From Corynebacterium sp. HMSC27B11 (GTDB lineage Bacteria > Actinomycetota > Actinomycetes > Mycobacteriales > Mycobacteriaceae): a stretch of 58,164 nt of DNA. The stretch lies in the NCBI RefSeq assembly GCF_001815985.1, contig NZ_KV823566.1, positions 1-58,164 on the forward strand. Direction: 5' to 3'. Positions 1-8,564 of the stretch are shown here, piece by piece (positions within the stretch are counted from its first letter, which is position 1; the number at the start of each line of letters is the position of its first letter). The notes below the pieces were generated by a model. That model made no database searches. It saw only the letters and a list, made by a program, of their open reading frames with translations, and had not been told where the DNA came from. The position numbers were made by a program, and so were the translations under genes.

Positions 1-26
1 CCGTCCGCATCCCCTTTTGACCCTTA

Positions 27-43
27 ACCCCCGCCGGTGGGGG
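27..43. terminator. Short GC-rich hairpin before the first gene
   Basis: CCCCC and GGGGG arms around a six-base loop lie just upstream of the first gene. It may be the terminator of a gene left of the window, but there is no T-run, so this is only a possibility. Confidence 0.25.
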
Positions 44-53
44 CTCCTAAGAT

Positions 54-677
54 ATGGGCATGAGTTCTGAAGCACGCAGCACGAGCACAGACCCGCTCCT
101 TCAAGCCCCGGCAGGCTTCCGCCTGCGCCGGGTGAGCCCGGCCGACATCCCCCAGATCCTGCAGCTCATCCAGGACCTCGCGGAGTATGAGGAGGAGCCG
201 GACGCCGTCCACGCCACCGAGGAATCCCTCCACGAGCACCTCTTCGGGGAGAACCCTGCCGTGTTCGGGCACGTCGTTGAGGTGATCGGTGGGGGAGCCA
301 AGGCCGCGGACGCTGCGGCCGGGGACGTCGCGAATAGCAGCGGCGCCGAGAATGGGGACGTCGCGCCGGGCGAGCACCCACGTCTGGCCGGCATGGCGCT
401 GTGGTTCCTCAACTTCTCCACCTGGGAATGCACCCACGGCATCTACCTGGAGGACCTCTACGTCCGCCCCGAATACCGGAAGAACGGGCTCGGGAAACTA
501 CTGCTCCAGCAGCTCGCGCACCTGTGCGTGGCCCGCGGCTACCAGCGCATGGAGTGGTCCGTGCTGAAGTGGAACGAGCCCAGCATCCAGTTCTATAAGT
601 CCTTCGGCGCCTACCCCATGTCCGGGTGGGACACCTACCGGCTGGACGGCGACGCGCTGCGGGGCTTCGGCTCTTAA
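54..677 (+). CDS. GNAT family N-acetyltransferase
   Basis: Predicted acetyl-CoA-dependent N-acetyltransferase, cytoplasmic, 207 aa. The acetyl-CoA binding motif A is visible at residues 133-150 (EDLYVRP, then R142 followed by NGLGK), and the C-terminal part (WNEPSIQFYKSFGA, about 173-186) matches the diamine/thialysine acetyltransferase type of the family. The substrate is therefore probably a small amine, but that is inference. Residues 79-110 are an Ala/Gly/Asp/Glu-rich insertion between core strands; it is encoded partly by a direct repeat (GGGGACGTCGCG at 321-332 and 354-365). A second ATG at position 60 is an alternative start. It converges with the cyd operon and stands alone. Confidence 0.85.
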   Translation: MGMSSEARSTSTDPLLQAPAGFRLRRVSPADIPQILQLIQDLAEYEEEPDAVHATEESLHEHLFGENPAVFGHVVEVIGGGAKAADAAAGDVANSSGAENGDVAPGEHPRLAGMALWFLNFSTWECTHGIYLEDLYVRPEYRKNGLGKLLLQQLAHLCVARGYQRMEWSVLKWNEPSIQFYKSFGAYPMSGWDTYRLDGDALRGFGS

Positions 678-719
678 TTTTGCGCAGCGCAGCTCGGATC
701 GCCGTGGTGCGCTGCCATA

Positions 720-2390
720 TCAGCGGGGGTGCGTGACCATGATGATGGTCCGCTCGACGCGCGCCCCCGGCAGTTCGCCACGGGGAGCAGCCCAGGATTC
801 GGCGCTGATTTCCGCCGCGTTCTCCGGCTTTATCTCTTCCGACCAGGCTCCTTCGGGCACAATCTCCTCCGAGCCAGCGGCGTGAGCATCCGCGTCCTCC
901 TGGAAACCAAGCAGGCGCAACACTTCCGTGGAGCCCGCGTCATCGAGGTGTTCCGTCGGCTCGTCCAGCAGCAGGATAGGCGCGTCGGTGAGCAGCGCGC
1001 GGGCCAGAATCACCCGACGGCGCTGACCCCCAGAGAGGTCCTCCGCGCCCCGCGCCAGCACCGTATCTAGCCCCCGCGGGAGGCCCCGAACCCACACGCT
1101 CAAGCCCAGCTGATCCAGCACCTCCCACATCGCTTCCTCGCTGGCGTTCGGCGCCCCCACCGCGAGGTTGTCCCGCACGGTCGTGGCAAAAATATGCTCC
1201 TCCTCGGCGATGAAGCGCGCACCGGGCGCCGAATACGTCCCACCGCGGGCGGGCAGCAGCCCTGCCAGCGTCATCAGCAGGGTCGTTTTCCCAGTTCCCG
1301 ACGCCGCGACGACGACGCCACGCCCACCAGCGGGGACGTCCAGGTTGTAGGTGCCGAGGTCGCTGCCCCAGCCCACCGTCAGGCGGTCGGCGCGTACCGC
1401 CGAGGGGGTGGGGAAGGATCCATCCGCAGCCTCGGCATCAGCTGCCGCGGGCTCGTCCTGGGCCTTGGTCTCCGCCTCCTCGGCCCCCGGGATGGCGTGC
1501 AGGCGTGACAGGGAATGCTCGGCCCGGACCCGAGTGCGGGCAGCCTCCGGGAGGGTGGATACCGCCTCGAAGGCGGCGAGTGGGAAGAGTGCGACGACGA
1601 CCAGCCACTGCGGCGAATGCGCCGCCGCGCCGGAACCAGCCCAACCCGTGTACTCCAGAGCGGCGAGTGCTGAGATGGCCGCCGTGGTCAGCGCGCTGGT
1701 GAGATTCAGCAGGCCGGAAGCCCCGGCTGCCCAACCCAGGCCGCGGCGCCGCTGGGACCGAAGCTCGGCTTCGGCGCTCTCAGCCATGGCCAGGGCACCC
1801 GCGAGCTGGCCACGCACCCGCAGCGTCGGAGCAGAAGACAACGCATGGTCCACTGCCGCGACATAGTCCTCATTAGCCTCCGCGACGAGGGAGGACCGTT
1901 CCGCGCGCGCTGCCAAGCGGGGCACGAGCACCCCCGCCACCAGCAGGCCGATGACCAGGATGAATGCCGCGAGCGGGGTGAGGATGGCCAGGAACACAAC
2001 GGCGACGAGGCTCGTGATGGCCGCGACCCACCGCGGAATCGTGGTGCGGACGATGCGCTCGGTCAGGGCATCGACGTCCTCCCCGATACGGGCGAGCAAA
2101 GCTCCGCGACCAAGGCCCATGACCTGCGCAGATGGTGCTGCAGCGAGGCGGGCGTAGACGTCCACGCGCACCGCGGCGGCTCGGTCCAACGCAACATCAT
2201 GGCTGGCCAGACGGTCGAGATAACGGAAGAGGGCGCGGGAAATTCCGAGCGCGCGCACCGCCGTGATCGCCACGGTCAGATCCATCACGCTCGGCTGCTG
2301 CCAGGCGCGCGCGATCAACCACGCGGAGACCACCGAGAGGGCGATGGCGGACAACAGTGTGCTGACTCCAGCGATAATGGCGCGGGTCAT
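720..2390 (-). CDS. cydC: Thiol reductant ABC exporter subunit CydC
   Basis: Half of the CydDC heterodimeric ABC exporter, which moves thiols (glutathione/cysteine in E. coli) and is needed to assemble cytochrome bd. 556 aa: a transmembrane domain at about 1-290, a low-complexity linker at 303-330, then the ATPase domain. Visible motifs are Walker A at 363-370 (ASGTGKTT), signature LSGGQ at 452-456, Walker B at 472-478 (ILLLDEP) and the H-loop TH at 553-554. Odd points: the Q-loop Gln position reads Glu (E396 in FIAEEEHIF), a Glu/Ala-rich insert of about 45 residues (497-545) lies between D-loop and H-loop, and the protein stops two residues after the H-loop His. Its ATG overlaps the cydD stop by 4 nt, so it is the last gene of the cydABDC operon. 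Confidence 0.93.
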   Translation of the reverse strand: MTRAIIAGVSTLLSAIALSVVSAWLIARAWQQPSVMDLTVAITAVRALGISRALFRYLDRLASHDVALDRAAAVRVDVYARLAAAPSAQVMGLGRGALLARIGEDVDALTERIVRTTIPRWVAAITSLVAVVFLAILTPLAAFILVIGLLVAGVLVPRLAARAERSSLVAEANEDYVAAVDHALSSAPTLRVRGQLAGALAMAESAEAELRSQRRRGLGWAAGASGLLNLTSALTTAAISALAALEYTGWAGSGAAAHSPQWLVVVALFPLAAFEAVSTLPEAARTRVRAEHSLSRLHAIPGAEEAETKAQDEPAAADAEAADGSFPTPSAVRADRLTVGWGSDLGTYNLDVPAGGRGVVVAASGTGKTTLLMTLAGLLPARGGTYSAPGARFIAEEEHIFATTVRDNLAVGAPNASEEAMWEVLDQLGLSVWVRGLPRGLDTVLARGAEDLSGGQRRRVILARALLTDAPILLLDEPTEHLDDAGSTEVLRLLGFQEDADAHAAGSEEIVPEGAWSEEIKPENAAEISAESWAAPRGELPGARVERTIIMVTHPR

Positions 2391-4090
2391 CGGCCGTTCC
2401 CCCCTTCGTTTACCTCGGTGGATGGTGCGGACGCGGCGCTCGTCCCGCGCACCTCGATGACCCGGTCCGCCGCCGCGATCAGCAGCGGGTCGTGGGAGGC
2501 CACCAGGACTGTGGCGCCACCCTCCGCCCCGGCGCGAAGCTTGCCAATCATGAGGTCCGCGTTCGCCGAATCCAGGTGGGCTGTTGGCTCGTCGAGAATC
2601 AGCAGCTGCTTGCCGGGCACCTGCTCGGCGAAGGCGCGGCGCTGGCGCTGGCCCAGCGAGAGCTGCGAAGTATCGCCGACCGCGGCCTCATCCAGCACCG
2701 GGCGCTGCGGCAGGTAGGCGGAGCGTTGCCACAATGTCTGACCTGCCCATACAGCTGGTTCGACGTTGCGGTCGCCACTGCGGTCCTCGCCACTGCTGCT
2801 CGACTCGTGGGCATCCTGTGGGGCACCCGTGGCAGCCGGGGTGGCAGCAACTTCTTCGACGCGGGCACTGCCCGTTCCGGCGGTGAGTCCCAACGCCGCG
2901 AGCAGGGCGGTGGACTTCCCGGCGCCGTTATCGCCCCGCAGCACCGTGATCTGACCGGGCTCTGCCTGGCCGCTCAGCCCCGCCGGTCGGGCACCATCCC
3001 TCCCGGGTGCCGAGTAGTTCTCGAAGACCACCCGCAGCCCCTGGGGTGCCGCGGCTGGGGGAGCCTGCGCTGCGCTTGCGTCCTTATCTGCTGGGACACT
3101 CGCACCGTCGAGGGCGCCCAGCACCGCGTTCGCGGCGGCCGCCCCGTCTTGCGCATCGTGGAAGCGAGAGCCAACCTCCCGGATCGGGGCGTAGACCTCC
3201 GGCACGATTATGAGCACCGCCAGCCCCGCGGCCAGGCTCATCTCCCCGCCCAGCAGCCGGAAACCGATATTCACCGCCACCAGCGCCACCGAGAGGGTGG
3301 CCAGGAACTCCAGCACCATGCCGGAAAGAAAGGCGATGCGCAGCACCCCCATCGTCGAGCGCTGGTGGGAACGCGCGAGGCGCTCCACCTCAGAGGTCGG
3401 GGCCAGCTGCTGACCATGGGCGGTGAGCGTGGGCAGCCCCGCCGCCAGGTCCAAGAGCTGATCGCTCAGCAGCGCCATGTCCGCCAGCTTGCGCTCGGTG
3501 CGGCCCGCCGTGAGCAGGCCCACCAGCCACATGAAAAATGGGATCAGCGGAATCGTGACTGCCGCGATGAGCGCAGAGGAACGGTCCTGGAACCAGATGG
3601 CGGCCAGCGCGATCGGCGTCGATAAGAAGGTGGCGACCGCCGCGGGCAGGAAACCTGTCAGGTACGGGCGGAAGGCATCCAGGCCACTGGTCAGCAGGCT
3701 GCGGAACTGGGCGACGTCCACGGTCCGCGGGTCCCGGTGGGTCAGCGCGGCCAGACCGCGACGCCGCAGCTCCGCGAGCACCGTATCCGCCGCAGAATCG
3801 CCCAGCCGGGACTGTGCCCACGCCACGAGAGCCCGCAACACGGCCGTCACCAGGAGCCAAGCCAAGAGCGCCAGGTCCAGGCGCTGGGCGTACTGGCCAA
3901 TACCGCCGGGCTGCACCTCTCCCGCTACCGGCGCCACCTGACCCAGCGGCGCCTCGCCACCCAGTACCCCAGCGACGAGGTGGCCGAGCAGCAAGCCAGC
4001 GGCGATGCTCAAGCCCACCCCGGTCACCGAAAGCGCCGCGCTCAGCAGCACCCAGCGCCGCGCCGGGGCCGAAACCCGCAAAAGCTGCAT
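2387..4090 (-). CDS. cydD: Thiol reductant ABC exporter subunit CydD
   Basis: Partner half of the CydDC exporter, 567 aa from the ATG that overlaps the cydB stop by one base (TAATG); this coupling is why I chose it over an in-frame start 47 codons upstream inside cydB. Transmembrane domain at about 1-310, ATPase domain at about 350-550. Walker A 386-394 (GDNGAGKST), Q-loop Q462 (YLPQRP), signature LSLGQ at 477-481 (second G of LSGGQ-type replaced), Walker B 496-502 (LLILDEP), H533. Only about 15 residues separate the Q-loop from the signature, whereas ABC ATPases normally carry a helical subdomain of several dozen residues there; instead a Ser/Glu/Asp-rich stretch (411-450) precedes the Q-loop. 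The frame is continuous, so no frameshift explains it. Confidence 0.93.
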   Translation of the reverse strand: MQLLRVSAPARRWVLLSAALSVTGVGLSIAAGLLLGHLVAGVLGGEAPLGQVAPVAGEVQPGGIGQYAQRLDLALLAWLLVTAVLRALVAWAQSRLGDSAADTVLAELRRRGLAALTHRDPRTVDVAQFRSLLTSGLDAFRPYLTGFLPAAVATFLSTPIALAAIWFQDRSSALIAAVTIPLIPFFMWLVGLLTAGRTERKLADMALLSDQLLDLAAGLPTLTAHGQQLAPTSEVERLARSHQRSTMGVLRIAFLSGMVLEFLATLSVALVAVNIGFRLLGGEMSLAAGLAVLIIVPEVYAPIREVGSRFHDAQDGAAAANAVLGALDGASVPADKDASAAQAPPAAAPQGLRVVFENYSAPGRDGARPAGLSGQAEPGQITVLRGDNGAGKSTALLAALGLTAGTGSARVEEVAATPAATGAPQDAHESSSSGEDRSGDRNVEPAVWAGQTLWQRSAYLPQRPVLDEAAVGDTSQLSLGQRQRRAFAEQVPGKQLLILDEPTAHLDSANADLMIGKLRAGAEGGATVLVASHDPLLIAAADRVIEVRGTSAASAPSTEVNEGGNGR

Positions 4091-5055
4091 TAGAGATGCA
4101 CCGGCTCCGCCACGATCCGACGCCGGAAAATCCAGTAGGTGTACCCCTGATAGGCCAGCACGAACGGGGTCACGATCACCGCGGCCCAGGTCATGACCTT
4201 CAGGGTGTAGGGATTGGATGCGGCCTGCCAAATATCCAGGTCAGTCCACAGCATCGGGAACATCGCCCCGAAGCCCAGCACCACCACGGACACGATCGCC
4301 AGGGCGGTGGCGGTGAACGCCCAACCATCCCGCTGCGCGACCGTCGCAGCCACCGCGCCGAGCAGCCCCACGACCGCGAGTACCAGCGGCACCCAGGTCC
4401 ACGCCTTGCCGTAGCCGAGCTGGGTCCACAGCGCGAATACGCCGCCGAACACGATCGAGCCGATCGCCAGCGGGGCGATGAAGCGTTGCGCCTCCTCGCG
4501 CAGCACACCTGCGGTCTTGAGCCGGATGAAGGTCAGCCCGTGCAGCGCGAAGACGCACACCAGCGCCGCCGCGCCCACCAGCGCATAAGGGTGGAATAGC
4601 GGGTAAACGTGGGCGGCGTTCTCCGGGATGCCGCTCACCAGGTTGGCCACTGCCACGCCCCACACGATCGGCGAGATCCAGGAGCCGGCGATGATCCCGG
4701 CATCACACCAGGCACGCCACTTCGCGGAGTTGACCTTCGTACGCCACTCCAGGCCCACGATGCGCACAATCAGCCCCAGCAGGATGAGGAACAGCGGCAG
4801 GTAGAAGCCGCTAAACATGTCCGCATACCAGGCGGGGAACGCGGCGAAGAGCGCACCACCGGCGGTGATGAGCCAGACCTCGTTGCCGTCCCAGACGGGC
4901 CCGATGGTGCGGATCATGGCGCTACGGCGGGCCTCGTCGCGCCCCAGGAAGGGCAGGAGCAGCCCCACGCCGAAGCCGAATCCCTCCAGCATGAAGTAGC
5001 CCGCGAAGAGGAAAACGATGAGGCCAAACCACAGGGTAGGCAGATCGATGCTCAT
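4090..5055 (-). CDS. cydB: Cytochrome bd ubiquinol/menaquinol oxidase subunit II
   Basis: Membrane subunit of the high-affinity bd-type terminal oxidase that reduces oxygen to water with quinol electrons. 321 aa, on the short side for the family, with about eight to nine hydrophobic helices. The N-terminal region (LPTLWFGLIVFLFAGYFMLE, 5-24) and the GPVWDGNEVWL stretch at about 52-62 are the conserved CydB signatures. It begins with an ATGA overlap on the cydA stop and ends with a TAATG overlap on cydD, so translation is probably coupled along the operon. Confidence 0.95.
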   Translation of the reverse strand: MSIDLPTLWFGLIVFLFAGYFMLEGFGFGVGLLLPFLGRDEARRSAMIRTIGPVWDGNEVWLITAGGALFAAFPAWYADMFSGFYLPLFLILLGLIVRIVGLEWRTKVNSAKWRAWCDAGIIAGSWISPIVWGVAVANLVSGIPENAAHVYPLFHPYALVGAAALVCVFALHGLTFIRLKTAGVLREEAQRFIAPLAIGSIVFGGVFALWTQLGYGKAWTWVPLVLAVVGLLGAVAATVAQRDGWAFTATALAIVSVVVLGFGAMFPMLWTDLDIWQAASNPYTLKVMTWAAVIVTPFVLAYQGYTYWIFRRRIVAEPVHL

Positions 5056-6767
5056 GATTCCTTCCCTTCCGCGCCGCGCGCGAAGCTTACCGTTCCCGCA
5101 GGCTGCAGCTGCTTCTCTTCGTCATCTTCCGTAGTTTCGGATGCCACCGCCTCCGGGCCGGATTCGGCCGGCGGACCGTTGAGAACCACGCGGCGGATCA
5201 GCCAGAACCACACCACCGCGAGGATGCCGTAGATCAGGGTGAAGCCCACCAGGGTCACGATGACCACCCACGGCTCATGCCCGGAGACCCCGTGATCGAC
5301 CAGCATGCGGATCGATTCGGTGCGCGGATCGCCCACCGATTCCGGGTTCGGGTGGATCACCCACGGCTGGCGGCCCATCTCGGTGAAGATCCAGCCTGCG
5401 GAATTTGCGAGGAAGGGGAAGGGGATGGCGGCCAGGCAGCCCCAGGAGAAGATGGTCGCCCACTTGCCCTTCGGCAGGCGGCCCTTGCGGGTGAACAGCC
5501 AGGCGAAGAAGGCCAAGGCGAGGGAGCCCACCATCAGCCCGATCATGGCGCGGAAGGACCAGTAGGTCACGAAGAGGTTCGGGGAGTAGTTCCCCGGCCC
5601 GTACAGCGCCTCCGCCTTCTCCTGCAGATCCATCACACCCTGCAGGGTTACGCCTGAAAGCTTGCCCTCCGCGAGAAAAGGCAGCACGAACGGCGCCTTG
5701 AGCACGTGAATGACCGATTCGCAGTTATTGTGCGTTCCGATCGTGAGGATCGAGAATGACGGGTCGGTTTCCGTGTGGCACAGGGACTCGGCCGAGGCCA
5801 TCTTCATTGGCTGCTGATCGAACATCAGCTTGGCTTGAATATCGCCGGTGATGAACAGTCCGATCGAGGACAGGATGGTGGTCCACAGGCCCACCTTCAT
5901 CGCCGGACGGTGTATGCTGTGCCGGTCGTCGTCGCTGGTTGCGGCAGTTTTTTCGGACGACGACGCTGCTGCCTTGGACGGTGCGGTGTCTGTCGCTGCC
6001 GTGTCGATTCCCGACGCCGACGCTTCGGCTGCCGGGGCGTTGTCCAGGGCCGCGCCATCGTGGGTTGCGGTGGCAGCCTTCGCCTTGGCCCGAGCGTCCT
6101 TAATCAACCACCAACCAGACACACCGAGGACGAACGTGCCCGCGGTGAGGAAGGAACCAGCCACAGCGTGGGGGAAGGCCGCCAGCGCGGTGGGGTTGGT
6201 CAACAGCGCGACGATGTCCGTGAGCTCCGCGCGCCCGGTCTCGGGGTTGAACTCCGCGCCCACCGGGTGCTGCATGAAGGAGTTCGCGACGATGATGAAG
6301 TACGCCGAGAGATTGACCGCCAATGCCACCGCCCAGATGGCGAGCGTGTGCAGCCAGGTGGGGATCCGCCCCCAACCGAAGATCCAGATGCCTAAGAAGA
6401 CGGACTCCATGAAGAAGGCGACCAGCCCCTCGAGGGCGAGTGGGCCGCCGAAGACGTCCCCGACCATCCGCGAGTATTCAGACCAGTTCATTCCGAACTG
6501 GAACTCCTGGACGATGCCCGTGGCCACGCCCATCGCGAAGTTCACGAGCAGAACCACGCCGAAGAAGCGGGTGGCGCGATACCAATGGGGCTTCTTCGTG
6601 ACAGCCCAGAAAGTTTGCATGAGCGCCACGAGTGGTGCCAGCCCAATGGTCAGCGGGACGAAAATAAAGTGATAAACCGTGGTGATGCCGAATTGCCAGC
6701 GGGACAAGGCGACGGTGTCTAAGCCGCCGGCCGTATCCATGCCGGCGGCAAGGAGAGAAAACTCCAT
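5052..6767 (-). CDS. cydA: Cytochrome bd ubiquinol/menaquinol oxidase subunit I
   Basis: Heme- and quinol-binding subunit of cytochrome bd oxidase, 571 aa. Candidate heme ligands match the E. coli positions: H33 (VYHF), H200 (FPHAVAG) and M408 (YWSFRAMIG). The GRQPW motif lies at 465-469. The quinol loop (about 365-398) is the short type. Residues about 225-288, between the fifth and sixth helices, are an Ala/Ser/Thr/Asp-rich insert absent from typical CydA. The start at 6767 is preceded by a GGAGG Shine-Dalgarno sequence; an in-frame ATG 25 codons upstream lacks this. First gene of cydABDC, divergent from the gene at 7003. Confidence 0.95.
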   Translation of the reverse strand: MEFSLLAAGMDTAGGLDTVALSRWQFGITTVYHFIFVPLTIGLAPLVALMQTFWAVTKKPHWYRATRFFGVVLLVNFAMGVATGIVQEFQFGMNWSEYSRMVGDVFGGPLALEGLVAFFMESVFLGIWIFGWGRIPTWLHTLAIWAVALAVNLSAYFIIVANSFMQHPVGAEFNPETGRAELTDIVALLTNPTALAAFPHAVAGSFLTAGTFVLGVSGWWLIKDARAKAKAATATHDGAALDNAPAAEASASGIDTAATDTAPSKAAASSSEKTAATSDDDRHSIHRPAMKVGLWTTILSSIGLFITGDIQAKLMFDQQPMKMASAESLCHTETDPSFSILTIGTHNNCESVIHVLKAPFVLPFLAEGKLSGVTLQGVMDLQEKAEALYGPGNYSPNLFVTYWSFRAMIGLMVGSLALAFFAWLFTRKGRLPKGKWATIFSWGCLAAIPFPFLANSAGWIFTEMGRQPWVIHPNPESVGDPRTESIRMLVDHGVSGHEPWVVIVTLVGFTLIYGILAVVWFWLIRRVVLNGPPAESGPEAVASETTEDDEEKQLQPAGTVSFARGAEGKES

Positions 6768-6934
6768 TGACGCCTCCGACGTATTTCCGGCACCCTTCGG
6801 CGCCGGCCTAGGTGAGTGGTGTAGCCGGTGGTGAGGCCGCATTGGGCCTACAGGCGGCTGTATGTGAGTGGTCGGAGGGGCGGGCGGATTAGTTCCCGTG
6901 AGGATAATAAGGACTTCCTGCTAAACCTGTGCCC

Positions 6935-6952
6935 GGCTGATCGAGATCAGCC
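6935..6952. promoter_or_regulatory. Perfect 18-bp palindrome in the cydA / 7003 divergent region
   Basis: GGCTGATC and GATCAGCC arms surround a two-base spacer, about 50 bp before the ATG at 7003 and 170 bp before cydA. The region 6768-7002 separates two divergent genes, so an operator for a dimeric repressor is likely. An AT-rich CACAATATAAGG segment (about 6975-6985) could hold a -10 element for the rightward gene. The regulator is not known. Confidence 0.5.
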
Positions 6953-7002
6953 CAGCCGGTAAAGTTGGGCACCGCACAATATAAGGACAAAGGATTGATG
7001 GC

Positions 7003-7566
7003 ATGACCTACCCCAATAACAACGAAGGCCAGTACAACCAGGGCTACGGCCAGCATGGCTACGGCCAGGGTTATGGCCAGCAGGGTTATGGCGAGGGCTA
7101 CGGCCAGGAGCAGTACAACCAGGGCTACTACGAGGCCCAGCCTTCGCAAGAGGGCCTGATCGCGGGCCGTTTCCAGACGAAGAAGGTGGTCAGCAACCTG
7201 GTGCTGCTCGCGCTGCTCGGCGCGGTCGTGACCTTCGCCGTCGTCTTCCTCGTCGACCTGCTGGTCGCCCAAATCGCGGGCTACAGCGCCGGTGGCGTGT
7301 CCTCCGCCGTGCTCGCGGCCGTCGTCGCCGGCCTGATCGGCATCGGCGCGGGTCTGTTGTACATCCCGGTCTCCGGGACGGGCAATGAGCACCTCTTCGG
7401 CATCGCCGTGATCGCGCTCGCGGTGGTGGCCGCGGTGCTGTGGGTGCTGCTCGGCGGGCTGCTGGACGGGGACTGGGCGACCCTGGTGACGCTCGCGGGC
7501 ATCGTCTGTACCGCCACGATCGCCTACGCCACCCCGAGCCGCATCGAGTCCGCCGCCATCTACTAA
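7003..7566 (+). CDS. Four-helix membrane protein with Gly/Gln/Tyr-rich N-terminal tail
   Basis: Not assigned to a named family. Residues 1-50 are almost only Gly, Gln, Tyr, Asn and Glu, built of GYGQ-like repeats, followed by four hydrophobic segments at about 62-92, 96-122, 128-152 and 154-178. With the tail N-terminal to the first helix, it is probably cytoplasmic. The tail resembles low-complexity sequences that form condensates or bind partners, but no function follows from that. It is monocistronic: a divergent operon lies on the left and a strong terminator follows on the right. Confidence 0.75.
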   Translation: MTYPNNNEGQYNQGYGQHGYGQGYGQQGYGEGYGQEQYNQGYYEAQPSQEGLIAGRFQTKKVVSNLVLLALLGAVVTFAVVFLVDLLVAQIAGYSAGGVSSAVLAAVVAGLIGIGAGLLYIPVSGTGNEHLFGIAVIALAVVAAVLWVLLGGLLDGDWATLVTLAGIVCTATIAYATPSRIESAAIY

Positions 7567-7610
7567 CCGGCGAGGAGCGGTTAAGGCGCGCAGCGGGCAT
7601 AGCTAGCGCG

Positions 7611-7654
7611 AAAGCCGCCGACCACTGGTTTTCACCGTGGTCGGCGGCTTTTTA
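7611..7654 (+). terminator. Rho-independent terminator
   Basis: A 14-15 bp GC-rich stem (GCCGCCGACCAC pairing with GTGGTCGGCGGC) with an 11-base loop, followed by TTTTT. It ends the gene at 7003-7566. On the other strand it is preceded by A residues, so it could also work for the minus-strand gene ending at 7688. Confidence 0.9.
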
Positions 7655-7687
7655 TGTGCCTCAGGGAGGGGCCGGGGTGGCCGGACC

Positions 7688-8497
7688 CTAGTCCAGGAAC
7701 TTCTCCGCCACGCCCAGCTCCAGCAGCTCCTCGCGGGTCGCAGCCTCGCGGTCCAGCACCTCGCGGACCACCATGCGCATCTGCTCATCCGGCTGCGGGA
7801 TGCGGCGCTGGCGGCTCATCAGGGAGGTCAGCACGCTCGGCTGCTCCTTGAAGCAGTGCCACAGCACCGCGTTGGCCAGGGACTCCAGCACCAGGCCGCG
7901 GGCCTCGGTGGCGTGCTTCGGCTCCGGGGCGCGCCTGAGGTGGGCAAGCTTGCCCGAACGGCGCGGACGGACGTGCAAATCCTGCTGGCCAATGCCGGCC
8001 ACGGAGCCGTCCTTGTTGTAGATCACCGAGGTATAAGGGACGTTGCAGTAACCGTCCTCGGCGACGACCTCCTTCATCCAGGCGAGCAGCTCGTCGGTGA
8101 CCTCGACGTCGAGGTAGGCGCCGCGACGTCCCGGGGAGAGGTACTGGAAGGTGCCGGTGCGGGTCCAGGCCTCGTAGTCCGAACCCAGGCGGCCCATGAC
8201 CAGCGTGCCGAAGAGTACGTCCGTCATGGAAAACAGCGTGCCGCCGAAGCCCGCGCCGTGCATATTGCGGTTCCACCAGCGCAGGTTCAGCTCCAGGCGG
8301 CCGGCGGACCAGTCATCCGCGATGTGCGTGATGCGCACGCCCGCGCCCAGCAGCGGGGGCCACAGGTTGAACAGTCGCCGTGCCAGGCTGGGGTTCTCGA
8401 AGCCTTCGCGCAGCACCTTTTGCGGCAGCTTGAGCTTTTGGAAGGGCTTGCCCGCGGCGCCCGTGATCGTCTTGACTGCTGAATTCATAAAATTCAT
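7688..8497 (-). CDS. DUF4442 domain-containing protein (hotdog-fold, thioesterase-like)
   Basis: 269 aa, soluble. The central part (about residues 40-150; RLELNLRWWNRNMHGAGFGG, then a FSMTDVLFGTLVMGRLG helix) reads like the hotdog-fold DUF4442 family, which is related to acyl-CoA thioesterases. The C-terminal 100 residues are charged and not assigned. A role with acyl-CoA substrates is inference. The ATG at 8497 was chosen because it starts the conserved region; an ATG three codons further in is also possible, and no strong ribosome binding site decides. Divergent from the mannosyltransferase at 8565. Confidence 0.7.
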   Translation of the reverse strand: MNFMNSAVKTITGAAGKPFQKLKLPQKVLREGFENPSLARRLFNLWPPLLGAGVRITHIADDWSAGRLELNLRWWNRNMHGAGFGGTLFSMTDVLFGTLVMGRLGSDYEAWTRTGTFQYLSPGRRGAYLDVEVTDELLAWMKEVVAEDGYCNVPYTSVIYNKDGSVAGIGQQDLHVRPRRSGKLAHLRRAPEPKHATEARGLVLESLANAVLWHCFKEQPSVLTSLMSRQRRIPQPDEQMRMVVREVLDREAATREELLELGVAEKFLD

Positions 8498-8564
8498 GTT
8501 CCCATAAGTGGGCGGGGCTTGCTGACACACCGCGGGTTTTCCTCGGGCTGCTAAGGTTTTTCGC

